Shown one piece after another: positions 25,296 through 33,548 of a stretch of 64,000 nt of DNA. This DNA comes from Mycobacterium conspicuum (lineage in GTDB: Bacteria; Actinomycetota; Actinomycetes; Mycobacteriales; Mycobacteriaceae), in assembly GCF_010730195.1 (NCBI RefSeq), contig NZ_AP022613.1:1736001-1800000 (forward strand). Reading direction: 5' to 3'. A program made the translations under genes and the position numbers. The first letter of the stretch is position 1; each line of letters opens with the position of its first letter. A model generated the notes under the pieces. It was not told where the DNA came from. It ran no database searches and worked only from the letters and a program-made list of their open reading frames with translations.

Positions 25296-26321
25296 TCAGG
25301 TGGCGCTGCGCTCGTCAGAGCCCATCGCGCTGAGCACCGCGACGCGGGTGTCGACCGGCCCCGTGACCTTTTGTTCTCCGCTGCCGGTGCGGAGCAACTC
25401 ACGAAGCGCGGCCTGGTCGTATTCGGCGGGTTCGGTGCTGTCGATGAAACGCTGGACGACGTCGATGAAACGAGCCGGATCGTCGTGGAACGGGAAATGG
25501 CCTGCGCCCTCGAAGATTTCGAGCCGGGAGCCGGGCATCGCCGAGTGCGCCATCCGCGCGTGCCGAACCGGCACGACCACGTCGCGGGTGCCCCAGACGA
25601 TCAGCACCGGGATGGCCTGGGTCAAATAACATCGATCCAGCATGGTCACGATCTGCCCGCGCCAGTCCACCACCGCCCGCAAGGTGCGGGTGAACGCCGA
25701 CGAGGCCGTCGGCTCCGGCAGGTCGTCCAGGATTCGCAGCACCTGGGTCAGGTCGTTGCCCAGGCCGGTCGTCCCCAGTGCCCTGCCGACGATCTTCCCG
25801 CCGATCCTCAACGCCGGCAGCACCAGCGGCAAGCGCAGCAGGGCCAGGGCCTCACTGCCCATCGGCAACGAGGCCAGTCGCAGGGCCACGTTGACGTCCT
25901 TGGTGACGCCGCCGGCGCCGACCAGAATCAGCCGGTCCACCAAATGCGGGAACTGGTAGGCGAATTGCATTGCCACCCCGCCGCCCAGTGAGTGACCCAC
26001 GACGGTGACCCGTTCGATCTCGAGCACGCTGAGCAGGTCGCGCATCCCGTTGGCGTACGCCGCGACCGAATAGTCGGCGCGCGGCTTGTCGGACTGCCCG
26101 TGCCCCAGTAGATCCGGCGCGATGACGGTGAACCGCTGAGCGAGCTTGGCCTGGACGGCATTCCAGGTGGTGGAGTTGTCGCCGATCCCGTGAATCAGCA
26201 GAATCGCCGGCCCGGAACCGGCGATGCGGTAGGCCCGCCGGTAACCGTGAATGGTGCGGAATTGCAGTGTCGGAGCGGTCACTTCCCGCACCGGACGGAG
26301 ATTGCGCTTTTTCTCAGGCAT
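25296..26321 (-). CDS. Alpha/beta hydrolase (Rv2715-like)
   Basis: 341 residues, identical in length to Rv2715. Oxyanion region LLIHGIGDNSTTW, the nucleophile elbow GHSLGGG (Ser near 117), the acid in LIVWGTRDVVVP and the catalytic His in GAGHFPFHDDP are all present. The fold resembles meta-cleavage-product or epoxide hydrolases; the substrate cannot be stated. The frame is open 65 codons upstream, but the family start is ATG 26321. It follows the PAC2 gene by 43 bases. Confidence 0.9.
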   Translation of the reverse strand: MPEKKRNLRPVREVTAPTLQFRTIHGYRRAYRIAGSGPAILLIHGIGDNSTTWNAVQAKLAQRFTVIAPDLLGHGQSDKPRADYSVAAYANGMRDLLSVLEIERVTVVGHSLGGGVAMQFAYQFPHLVDRLILVGAGGVTKDVNVALRLASLPMGSEALALLRLPLVLPALRIGGKIVGRALGTTGLGNDLTQVLRILDDLPEPTASSAFTRTLRAVVDWRGQIVTMLDRCYLTQAIPVLIVWGTRDVVVPVRHARMAHSAMPGSRLEIFEGAGHFPFHDDPARFIDVVQRFIDSTEPAEYDQAALRELLRTGSGEQKVTGPVDTRVAVLSAMGSDERSAT

Positions 26322-26364
26322 GTCGCAACCTCGTCGTGTCGTTGGGGCTGGTGGATCCGGAAGG

Positions 26365-27351
26365 TCAGGAGGGGTCGGGATGGTCGGGGTCGTCGAACTT
26401 CTTCTCGGCCTGCTGGGCGAGGAATCGCTCGAATTCCGCACCAAGCTCGTCGCCGCTGGGTAGATCTTCGTCGCGCCGCAGCAACGACCTGGTCGCCTGA
26501 GCGTCGATGAACGCATCGTACTGGCGCTCGAGTGCCGCCACCACTTGAGCGACCTCGGCGCTTCCCTCGACTTGTTCGTCGATCTTGGCCCGGATCTCGG
26601 CCGCCGCCTCGGACAGCGCCGCCAACGGCAGGTCCAGCGACCCGGACTTGGCCACCTGTTCGAGCAGCGCCTGCGCGGCGGCGGGGTAGTCCGTCTGGGT
26701 CAGGTAGTGCGGGACGTGCACGGTGAATCCCACCACCTCATGACCGTGCTGGGCCATCCGGTACTCCAGCAGGTTGGAGGCGCTGCCCGGGACCTGGATC
26801 TCCGAGATCCACGGCGTGAAATCGGCGATCAGCTCGCCGTTGTTGGAGTGCGCGGTCAGCGTGATCGGCCGGGTGTGCGGGACCGCCATCGGGACGGTGC
26901 CTAGGCCGATGGTTCGTCGCACCCCGAGCCGCTCGGCCAGCAACCGCACCGCGGTGATGAAGCGCTCCCACTTCAGATCGGGCTCCATGCCGGCCAGCAG
27001 CAGAAACGGCGTGCCGATGCTGTCGCGCAGCGCGTACAGGCTGAGCTCCGGATCGTCGTAGCTGGTGAAGTGATCGGTCTTGAAGGTCATCAGCGGGCGC
27101 CGCGAGCGGTAGTCCAGCAGTTCGTCGATCGCGAATGACGCGACTAATTCTGTGTCCAGGGCCGCCCTCAGGTGCGCCGCGGCCAGCCGGATCGCGTGGC
27201 CGGCATCGGAAAAGCCCTGCAGGGCGTGTATCAACACCGGGCCTTGGCCGTCGGACGTCACCAGGTGCGGCTCGGGGAACTCGAGCTCGTAGATGCCGGA
27301 CTCCCCGGGCTGAAGGTGTTGCTCGTTGATGCGGTCCTGGTCGTCGGACAT
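26365..27351 (-). CDS. PAC2-family protein (Rv2714-like)
   Basis: 328-residue protein of the PAC2 superfamily, whose eukaryotic and archaeal members assist proteasome assembly. The actinobacterial branch has no proven job. Conserved features are LIHALQGFSDAGHAIRLAA near residue 40, the middle Rossmann-like core (GLGTVPMAVPHTRP), and a charged C-terminal helix (GAEFERFLAQQAEKKF). GGAGG at 27361-27365 on this strand sets the ATG; a long upstream open frame is non-coding. Heads the unit PAC2, hydrolase, PhzF. Confidence 0.87.
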   Translation of the reverse strand: MSDDQDRINEQHLQPGESGIYELEFPEPHLVTSDGQGPVLIHALQGFSDAGHAIRLAAAHLRAALDTELVASFAIDELLDYRSRRPLMTFKTDHFTSYDDPELSLYALRDSIGTPFLLLAGMEPDLKWERFITAVRLLAERLGVRRTIGLGTVPMAVPHTRPITLTAHSNNGELIADFTPWISEIQVPGSASNLLEYRMAQHGHEVVGFTVHVPHYLTQTDYPAAAQALLEQVAKSGSLDLPLAALSEAAAEIRAKIDEQVEGSAEVAQVVAALERQYDAFIDAQATRSLLRRDEDLPSGDELGAEFERFLAQQAEKKFDDPDHPDPS

Positions 27352-27511
27352 GGTTGCTGCCTCCTCTCTGGGGGCCGGTATCCAGTGTCCCTCTAACTTC
27401 GGAAACGTGTGGCCGGCCTGGCCGGTGCGAAATATGCCGGCAAGACGATTAGTGCGATTGTTACAGGCTGACGACCGGTCTACGGCCGGTGGTCGGGCAT
27501 GATGGGACTCA

Positions 27512-28336
27512 ATGCGCACGATGAGGGTATTGCTGTGCCTGTTGGTCAGCCTGCTGGCCGGTATGGCTCTCCTGGTGGTTTCGTGCACTCGGCCCGCTGG
27601 TCCCGGGCTGGCTGTCCCCGCACCCAAACCACGGCCCAGCGTACCCGTGAAGCAGCTCGCCGACCCCGCGCGCGCGGGCGTGGCCGGCCCGGTGGACCCG
27701 GACCCGCGGGTGGGCGCGGTCTTCTTCGGCGGGACCGCCCGGCATGCGTGCACGGCCTCGGTGGTGCATTCCAAAAGCGGGGACCTGGTTCTGACCGCGG
27801 CGCACTGTCTGTCCGGGGGCACGTCGGCGGGCTTCGTCCCCGGTTTCGCCGGTGACGACTTCGACATGTGGACGCTGCACGAGACGTACTTCGATCCCCG
27901 TTGGCTGGCGACGAAGGATCCGCGCGCCGATTACGCGATCGCGCGGGTCACCGGTCTGGGCCCCGGAACGCTGGAGGCCCACGTCGGCTCCGCCCTGTCC
28001 CTGGCCGCAGCACCCGCCGCGGGCAGTCGGATCAGCGTGATCGGCTACCCCGGCGGCGTGGGTGGCCTGCCCATCGGCTGTCAGGCCAGCAGCGCGATGA
28101 CCGGGGACGGGTTTCCGTCGTTGCCGTGCGAGGGGCTGGTCGACGGCACCAGCGGCGCGCCCTGGATCAGCGGTGTCGCGGTGACCGGGCTGATCGGTGG
28201 CCTGCAGGGCGGTGGGTGCGCGGAGAACGTGTCGTACTCGGCGCCGTTCGACGAACACACCGCCGCGCTGCTGGCGCGCGCCGAGGGCGGCGGCCCCGGG
28301 GATACCGCGCCGACCGACTACCGCGATCCCTGCTAG
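27512..28336 (+). CDS. Trypsin-like serine protease, predicted lipoprotein
   Basis: 274 residues. The N-terminus is a lipoprotein signal with lipobox VVSC (Cys25), then a Pro-rich linker. The chymotrypsin-fold triad is complete: His98 in TAAHC, Asp140 in RADYAIARV, Ser214 in DGTSGAPW. Cysteines at 80/99 and 190/206 could pair. It should act outside the membrane. ATG 27521 is an alternative start three codons in. I know no equivalent between Rv2714 and sthA in M. tuberculosis, so this looks like an added gene. Its stop overlaps sthA by four bases. Confidence 0.85.
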   Translation: MRTMRVLLCLLVSLLAGMALLVVSCTRPAGPGLAVPAPKPRPSVPVKQLADPARAGVAGPVDPDPRVGAVFFGGTARHACTASVVHSKSGDLVLTAAHCLSGGTSAGFVPGFAGDDFDMWTLHETYFDPRWLATKDPRADYAIARVTGLGPGTLEAHVGSALSLAAAPAAGSRISVIGYPGGVGGLPIGCQASSAMTGDGFPSLPCEGLVDGTSGAPWISGVAVTGLIGGLQGGGCAENVSYSAPFDEHTAALLARAEGGGPGDTAPTDYRDPC

Positions 28337-29739
28337 CGGCGAAACTGGCTGAGCGCGCGCAGCTTGTTGGTCACGTCCAGCGCGGCGACCTTGTAGGCCT
28401 CGGAGAAGGTGGGGTAGTTGAACACGGCGTCGACCAGGTAATCCACGGTGCCGCCGCAGCCCATCACGGCCTGCCCGATGTGCACCAGCTCGGTGGCGGC
28501 GGTGCCGAAGATGTGCACCCCCAGCAGCCTCTGGTCCTCGGTGGACACCAGCAGCTTGAGCATGCCGTAGGAGTCGCCGGCGATCTGGCCGCGGGCCAGT
28601 TCCCGGTACCGCGCGACCCCCACCTCGTAGGGGATCGATTCCTTGGTCAGCTCCACCTCGGTGGCCCCGACGTAGGAGATTTCGGGGATCGAGTAGATGC
28701 CGATCGGCTGCAGCTCGGTGATGCCGTCGCAGGATTCCCCGAACGCGTGGTAGGCGGCCAGCCGGCCCTGTTCCATCGACGTCGCCGCCAGGGCCGGGAA
28801 CCCGATGACGTCGCCGACGGCGTAGATGTGCTCGACCTTGGTGCGGAACTTGTCGTCGACCCAGATCCGGCCGCGCCCCTCGGCCTCGAGACCGGCGTTG
28901 TGCAGGTCGAGGTGCTCGGTCTGGCCCTGGCGTCCGGCGGAGTACATGACCGTGTCGGCGGGAATCTGCTTGCCGCTGGCCAACGTGGTGACGGTGCCCG
29001 CGGAACCGACGTCGACCGCGGTCACCTCTTCGCCGAACCGGAACGTCACCGCCAGGTCGCGCAGGTGGAATTTCAGCGCCTCGACCACCTCGGGGTCGCA
29101 GAAGTCCAGCATGTCTTGGCGCTTCTCCACCACGGTCACCTTGGTGCCCAGCGCGGCGAACATGGAGGCGTACTCGATGCCGATCACCCCGGCGCCGACG
29201 ACGACCATCGAGGTGGGCAGCGACTTGAGGTCGAGGATCCCGTCGGAGTCGAGCACCCGGTCCTCGTCGAACTCGACCCCGGACGGCCGGGCCGGTGTGG
29301 TGCCGGTGGCGATGACGATGTAATCGCCTGTGATGGTGGTGGTTTCGCGTTGGGCGGGATCTTCGATGGCGATGGTGTGCGGGTCGACGAAGCGGGCATG
29401 CCCGACCAGCAGGTCCACCCGGTTGCGCATCAACTGATTGCGCACCACGTCGATTTCCTTGTTGATGACGTGCTCGGTGCGGGCCAGCAGATCGGCCGGG
29501 GTGATGCGGTCCTTGACGCGGTAGCTCGCGCCGTACAGCTCGCGCTGGGTGATCCCGGTGAGGTAGAGCACGGCTTCCCGCAACGTCTTTGACGGGATCG
29601 TCCCGGTGTTCACGCACACCCCGCCGAGCATGCGGCCGCGTTCGACGATCGCGACGGATTTGCCTAGCTTGGCCGAGGCGATGGCGGCCTTCTGCCCGCC
29701 CGGTCCCGACCCGATCACGACGATGTCGTACTCCTGCAT
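28333..29739 (-). CDS. sthA: Soluble pyridine nucleotide transhydrogenase SthA
   Basis: FAD enzyme that exchanges reducing equivalents between NADPH and NAD+. 468 residues, as in M. tuberculosis Rv2713. FAD motif GSGPGGQKAA, then GGVCVNTGTIPSKTLRE, where the second redox cysteine of dihydrolipoamide dehydrogenases is replaced (C-VNTG-T), the mark of transhydrogenases. A second Rossmann site, GAGVIGIEYASM, and the dimer domain with NYPTFSEAYK follow. ATG 29739 matches the family; ATG 29748 would add three residues. Confidence 0.94.
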   Translation of the reverse strand: MQEYDIVVIGSGPGGQKAAIASAKLGKSVAIVERGRMLGGVCVNTGTIPSKTLREAVLYLTGITQRELYGASYRVKDRITPADLLARTEHVINKEIDVVRNQLMRNRVDLLVGHARFVDPHTIAIEDPAQRETTTITGDYIVIATGTTPARPSGVEFDEDRVLDSDGILDLKSLPTSMVVVGAGVIGIEYASMFAALGTKVTVVEKRQDMLDFCDPEVVEALKFHLRDLAVTFRFGEEVTAVDVGSAGTVTTLASGKQIPADTVMYSAGRQGQTEHLDLHNAGLEAEGRGRIWVDDKFRTKVEHIYAVGDVIGFPALAATSMEQGRLAAYHAFGESCDGITELQPIGIYSIPEISYVGATEVELTKESIPYEVGVARYRELARGQIAGDSYGMLKLLVSTEDQRLLGVHIFGTAATELVHIGQAVMGCGGTVDYLVDAVFNYPTFSEAYKVAALDVTNKLRALSQFRR

Positions 29740-29852
29740 CGAACCCATGGGATAGACGATAAGGCTCACAGTCCGAACTTTCTCCACAGACGACCGTTTG
29801 ATCGCGGTGTGCGGGCGCGAGCTGACGGTCACGGTCGTCAGCGTTGAGGCTC

Positions 29853-30908
29853 ATGACCAAGCATCGAGCTGACTTTGAGCTGAACCGCCCCGGAGCGTTA
29901 ATCGCCGCGCTACCGGCCGTTCTCGGTTTCGTCCCGGAAAAATCACTGGTCCTGGTGTCGCTGGACGGCGGCGAATTGGGGTCGGTGATGCGGGTCGACC
30001 TGTCCGAGGAACTGCACGACGGAGTCGAGCACTTCGCCGAGGTCGCCGCGGCCGCCGCGCCGCAGGCCGCGATCGCGGTGATCGTCGACGAGGAGGGGGC
30101 GCACTGCCCGCGGTGCAACGAGGACCACCGCGAGCTGTGTACCGCACTCGCAGAAGCGTTGGCGCAGAACGACATTGAGCTGTGGGCGGCGCACGTGGTG
30201 GACCGGATCGCCGCGGGCGGACGCTGGCATTGCGTGGACGGCTGCGGTTCGAGCGGCGTGGTCGACGATCCGTCGGCGTCGCCGCTGGCCGTCGCCGCGG
30301 TCCTCGACGGGCGGCGGCTCTACCCGCGACGCACCGACCTGCAGGCCGTCATCGCGGTCGACGACCCCACCCGCAGCGCCGAACTGGCCGCCGCTATCAA
30401 ACGCGTCGAGCGGCGGGCCGCGGGGCGCGCCGACGGCTCCGACGGGCAGGTGAGCCGGGACGTCGAGGACGCGGTGGCCGCGGCCGCGCGGGTCGCCGCC
30501 GGGCAACCGCTGCCCGACGCCGAGGTGGCCCGGCTGGGCTGCGCGCTGACCCACCCGCAGGTGCGCGATTTGCTCTATGCGCTCGCCGTCGGGGAAAACG
30601 CCGGCGCCGTCGAGTCGTTGTGGGCGGTGCTGGCGCGCACCCTGCCCCCGCCGTGGCGGGTGGAGGCGCTGGTGCTGCTCGCCTTCAGCGCCTACGCGCG
30701 CGGCGACGGGCCGCTGGCCGGGGTGTCGCTGGAGGCGGCGCTGCGCTGCGAACCGGACCACCGGATGGCGGGCATGCTGGACACCGCGCTGCAATCCGGC
30801 CTGCGGCCGTGCGACATTCGGCGGCTTGCCGATACCGGTTATCGGCTTGCGGATCGTCTCGGGGTGCGGTTGCCGCCGCGTCGCACGTTCGGCCGGCGGG
30901 CCGGCTAG
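29853..30908 (+). CDS. DUF4192 protein (Rv2712c-like)
   Basis: 351-residue conserved actinobacterial protein of unknown role. The start LNRPGALIAALPAVLGFVPEKSLVLV is the family hallmark: a hydrophobic strand-helix unit. Paired cysteines (CPRC near 87-90; CVDGCGSSG near 125) may bind metal. The C-terminal half is helical with TPR-like character (ALVLLAFSAYARGDGPLAGVSLEAALR). TTG 29844 lies three codons upstream, but ATG 29853 is simpler. Divergent from sthA, convergent with ideR at 13 bases. Confidence 0.82.
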   Translation: MTKHRADFELNRPGALIAALPAVLGFVPEKSLVLVSLDGGELGSVMRVDLSEELHDGVEHFAEVAAAAAPQAAIAVIVDEEGAHCPRCNEDHRELCTALAEALAQNDIELWAAHVVDRIAAGGRWHCVDGCGSSGVVDDPSASPLAVAAVLDGRRLYPRRTDLQAVIAVDDPTRSAELAAAIKRVERRAAGRADGSDGQVSRDVEDAVAAAARVAAGQPLPDAEVARLGCALTHPQVRDLLYALAVGENAGAVESLWAVLARTLPPPWRVEALVLLAFSAYARGDGPLAGVSLEAALRCEPDHRMAGMLDTALQSGLRPCDIRRLADTGYRLADRLGVRLPPRRTFGRRAG

Positions 30909-30921
30909 AAAGCGAGGTGGG

Positions 30922-31614
30922 TCAGACCTTTTCGACCTTGACGGCGTGCGCCATCTCGTGGGGCAGCGTGACGTTCTCGTGGCCGGGGATCACGATGGTG
31001 ACCCCGCCGGTCGGGGTGGTTTCGACGGTGACCCGGGCGTTGGGCACCACGCCCGCGTCCTTGAGCCGAGTGATCAGGTCGATGTCGCCCTGGACGTGCT
31101 CGGTGAGTTGGCGGACGACGACCGCGACCGGCGGTCCGGCGGGCAGCTCGGTCAGGCGGACCAGGTTGGCGTCGCCGGAGCCGAACTCCGGGCCCACTCC
31201 GAGGTCCAACAGGCCGGGGATCGGGTTGCCGAACGGGGAGGTGGTCGGGTTGTTCAGCACCGCGACCAGCCGGCGCTCGACGTCCTCGCTCATCACGTGC
31301 TCCCAGCGGCATGCCTCGGCGTGCACCTCTTCCCAGGGCAAACCGATGACGTCGACGAGCAGTCGTTCGGCCAGCCGGTGCTTGCGCATGACCGAGATGG
31401 CCAGTGAGCGGCCCTTGTCGGTGAGTTCCAGGTGACGGTCGCCGGCCACGCGGAGCAGCCCGTCGCGCTCCATCCGGGAGACGGTCTGGCTGACGGTCGG
31501 GCCGCTCTGCTCGAGCCGCTCGGCGATCCGGGCACGCAACGGCGTCACGCCCTCTTCCTCGAGGTCGTAGATCGTCCGCAGGTACATCTCGGTGGTATCG
31601 ACCAGCTCGTTCAT
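30922..31614 (-). CDS. ideR: Iron-dependent repressor IdeR
   Basis: DtxR-family master regulator of iron uptake and storage. 230 residues, as in M. tuberculosis. N-terminal winged helix (LRARIAERLEQSGPTVSQTV), dimerisation/metal domain with ligands Met10 (TTEMYL) and Cys-x2-Glu-His in EACRWEHVMSED, and an SH3-like domain from about 150 (PVAVVVRQLTEHVQGDID). No defect seen. It lies downstream of sigB on the same strand, separated by 129 bases with a strong hairpin. Confidence 0.97.
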   Translation of the reverse strand: MNELVDTTEMYLRTIYDLEEEGVTPLRARIAERLEQSGPTVSQTVSRMERDGLLRVAGDRHLELTDKGRSLAISVMRKHRLAERLLVDVIGLPWEEVHAEACRWEHVMSEDVERRLVAVLNNPTTSPFGNPIPGLLDLGVGPEFGSGDANLVRLTELPAGPPVAVVVRQLTEHVQGDIDLITRLKDAGVVPNARVTVETTPTGGVTIVIPGHENVTLPHEMAHAVKVEKV

Positions 31615-31686
31615 TCAGCACCCTCCATTGCCGCTGAGTCTACTTGGCCAGCTGCGTGAATGGGTTTAACGCCTCCCAGGCAAGCA

Positions 31687-31716
31687 GTATGCCCGCCGCT
31701 GATGCGGCGGGCATAC
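31687..31716 (-). terminator. Hairpin terminator after sigB
   Basis: GTATGCCCGCCGC (31687-31699), loop TGAT, and GCGGCGGGCATAC (31704-31716) form a perfect 13-base-pair stem, 27 bases beyond the sigB stop and before ideR. There is no U-tract, as is common in mycobacteria. Confidence 0.75.
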
Positions 31717-31743
31717 CGTGTGGGTTACTGGCTTGGGCTGCGA

Positions 31744-32718
31744 TCAGCTGGCGTAGGAGCGCAACCGGTCGGCGCGTTCGCCGTTGCGCAGCTTGCACAT
31801 CACATCGCGCTCGATCTGGCGGACCCGCTCGCGGGACAGACCGAACAGCTTGCCGATCTGATCCAGCGTGCGCGGCTGGCCGTCGTCCAGTCCGAACCGC
31901 AACCGGATCACCTGGTGCTCACGCTCGTCGAGAGTGGCCAGCACACTGCGGATGTCGGTGTGCAACAGCTCGGCGATCACCGCGTTCTCGGCCGACATCG
32001 CTTCGGCGTCCTCGATGAAGTCACCCAGCGGGGCCTCTTCCTCGGAGCCGACGGGCATGTCCAGGCTCACCGGGTCGCGGCTGTGCTCGAGCAGATCGTT
32101 GATCTTGTCCACCGGGATGCCGGATTCGGCGGCCAGCTCTTCATCGGTGGCTTCCCGTCCGAGGTTTTGGTGCATCTCCCGCTTGATCCGGGCGAGCTTG
32201 TTGACCTGCTCCACCAAATGGACCGGCAGCCGGATGGTGCGGCTCTGGTCGGCCATGCCGCGGGTGATGGCTTGACGGATCCACCAGGTGGCATACGTCG
32301 AGAACTTGAATCCCTTTGTGTAGTCGAACTTTTCCATCGCGCGGATCAGGCCGAGGTTGCCCTCCTGGATGAGGTCCAGCAGCGGCATGCCCCGGCCGGT
32401 GTAGCGCTTGGCCAGCGAAACCACCAGGCGCAGATTCGCTTCCAACAGGTGTCGGCGGGCCTCCTCGCCGTCGCGCACCACGGCGGCCAGTTCGCGCCTA
32501 CGGTTCTCGCCGAGCCGCTTACGGGTTTCCAGCAGATGGTCGGCGTAGAGCCCGGCCTCGATGCGCTTCGCCAGCTCGACCTCGCCGGCGGCGTTGAGCA
32601 GCGCGGTCTTCCCGATGCCGTTCAGATAGACGCGCACCAGGTCCGCTGCAGGGCTTTGAGCATCGAGATCTCCATCAACCCGGCTTGATGTGGCCCTTTT
32701 GGTGGTGGCTTCGGCCAT
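31744..32718 (-). CDS. sigB: RNA polymerase sigma factor SigB
   Basis: Primary-like stress and stationary-phase sigma factor (group 2). 324 residues. Region 2 is nearly identical to SigA (NLRLVVSLAKRYTGRGMPLLDLIQEGNLGL; KFSTYATWWIRQAITR), then region 3, then the region 4 helix-turn-helix (RTLDQIGKLFGLSRERVRQIE). It lacks the long acidic N-terminal part of SigA. Preceded by a GGAACT...CGTT promoter, so envelope-stress sigma factors probably switch it on. Confidence 0.96.
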   Translation of the reverse strand: MAEATTKRATSSRVDGDLDAQSPAADLVRVYLNGIGKTALLNAAGEVELAKRIEAGLYADHLLETRKRLGENRRRELAAVVRDGEEARRHLLEANLRLVVSLAKRYTGRGMPLLDLIQEGNLGLIRAMEKFDYTKGFKFSTYATWWIRQAITRGMADQSRTIRLPVHLVEQVNKLARIKREMHQNLGREATDEELAAESGIPVDKINDLLEHSRDPVSLDMPVGSEEEAPLGDFIEDAEAMSAENAVIAELLHTDIRSVLATLDEREHQVIRLRFGLDDGQPRTLDQIGKLFGLSRERVRQIERDVMCKLRNGERADRLRSYAS

Positions 32719-32757
32719 TACGCCCTCCCCGATCGGCTTTGTACTGTCATGACGTCT

Positions 32758-32783
32758 AACGACAGATCAGCCCTCAGAGTTCC
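32758..32783 (-). promoter_or_regulatory. SigE/SigH-type promoter of sigB
   Basis: On the minus strand, GGAACT (32783-32778), a 16-base spacer and CGTT (32761-32758) sit 39 bases before the sigB start. This is the arrangement known for sigB in M. tuberculosis, read by SigE, SigH or SigL. Confidence 0.75.
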
Positions 32784-32867
32784 CGCCCCCGCGTCATCTC
32801 ACACGCTTTGACGTGCAGAAATGTGGCTGAAAATGTTCTAAGACCTGAGAATGTGCTGAGAAGTGCG

Positions 32868-33245
32868 CTAATCCCGGTGCTGGGGGTCCGCGGGTCGCGG
32901 CGCCTCGATCGCCGGGCGCTCGGCCGTCGGGAACAACGGGGTGCGTCGCTGCACGGCATCGAACCGCCGGGGCTCGGTGGAGCTGCGCGGGGGTCGATCG
33001 TTGGCGATCAGCACGGCCATCCACGGCAAGGGGATCGACACCGCCACGATCAGCAGCGAGATCAGACCGTTGTGCCAGGCGCCGTAGGCGACGGCGGCCA
33101 GGAGCAGCGCGGGAATGCGAAACCCCATCAGGGTCAGGTACTTACGCACCCGCGCGCGATGCTCCTCCTCATACGACGGGGCGGCGGCGGTGATCAGCAC
33201 CGGATGGCCATCATCGTCGAAACCCAGCTTGGAGCCGCGCTTCAT
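32868..33245 (-). CDS. DUF3099 small membrane protein (Rv2709-like)
   Basis: 125 residues. A short N-terminal segment (KLGFDDDGHPVLITAAAPS) is followed by two hydrophobic helices (about 42-60 and 63-82) and a disordered C-terminus. Family of unknown function restricted to actinobacteria. ATG 33245 is chosen over an in-frame start six codons upstream because the family begins MKRGS. Upstream of sigB on the same strand, but the sigB promoter lies between. Confidence 0.8.
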   Translation of the reverse strand: MKRGSKLGFDDDGHPVLITAAAPSYEEEHRARVRKYLTLMGFRIPALLLAAVAYGAWHNGLISLLIVAVSIPLPWMAVLIANDRPPRSSTEPRRFDAVQRRTPLFPTAERPAIEAPRPADPQHRD

Positions 33246-33299
33246 TACTCCACTCTCCCACATCGGTTCGGTTCCGGCCGGGGCGAGTCAGGGGGCACA

Positions 33300-33548
33300 A
33301 TGTCTGGCATGGACACCCAGACGATCGAACGCACCGACGCCGATGAACGCGTCGACGACGGGACCGGCAGTGACACGCCCAAATACTTTCACTACGTCAA
33401 GAAGGACAAGATCGTCGAGAGCGCCGTCATGGGCAATCACGTGGTCGCCCTGTGCGGTGAGGTATTTCCCGTCACCAAGTCGGCGAAGCCGGGCTCGCCG
33501 GTCTGCCCGGATTGCAAACGGATTTACGACAGGCTGAAGAAGGGCTGA
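33300..33548 (+). CDS. DUF3039 small zinc-ribbon-like protein (Rv2708c-like)
   Basis: 82 residues. The conserved part is HYVKKDKIVESAVMGNHVVALCG ... SPVCPDCKRIYDRL, a likely metal site with C in LCGE and CPDC. Unknown function, conserved in actinobacteria. AGGGGG at 33290-33295 supports ATG 33300; ATG 33309 is the alternative. Divergent from the DUF3099 gene. Its stop touches that of the YihY gene with no gap. Confidence 0.82.
   Translation: MSGMDTQTIERTDADERVDDGTGSDTPKYFHYVKKDKIVESAVMGNHVVALCGEVFPVTKSAKPGSPVCPDCKRIYDRLKKG

Noticed and set aside
27509..30175. 888-codon open frame on the minus strand
   Set aside because: It runs antisense to the protease gene and out of frame with sthA. The translation is low-complexity Arg/Gly/Ala typical of GC-rich shadow frames.
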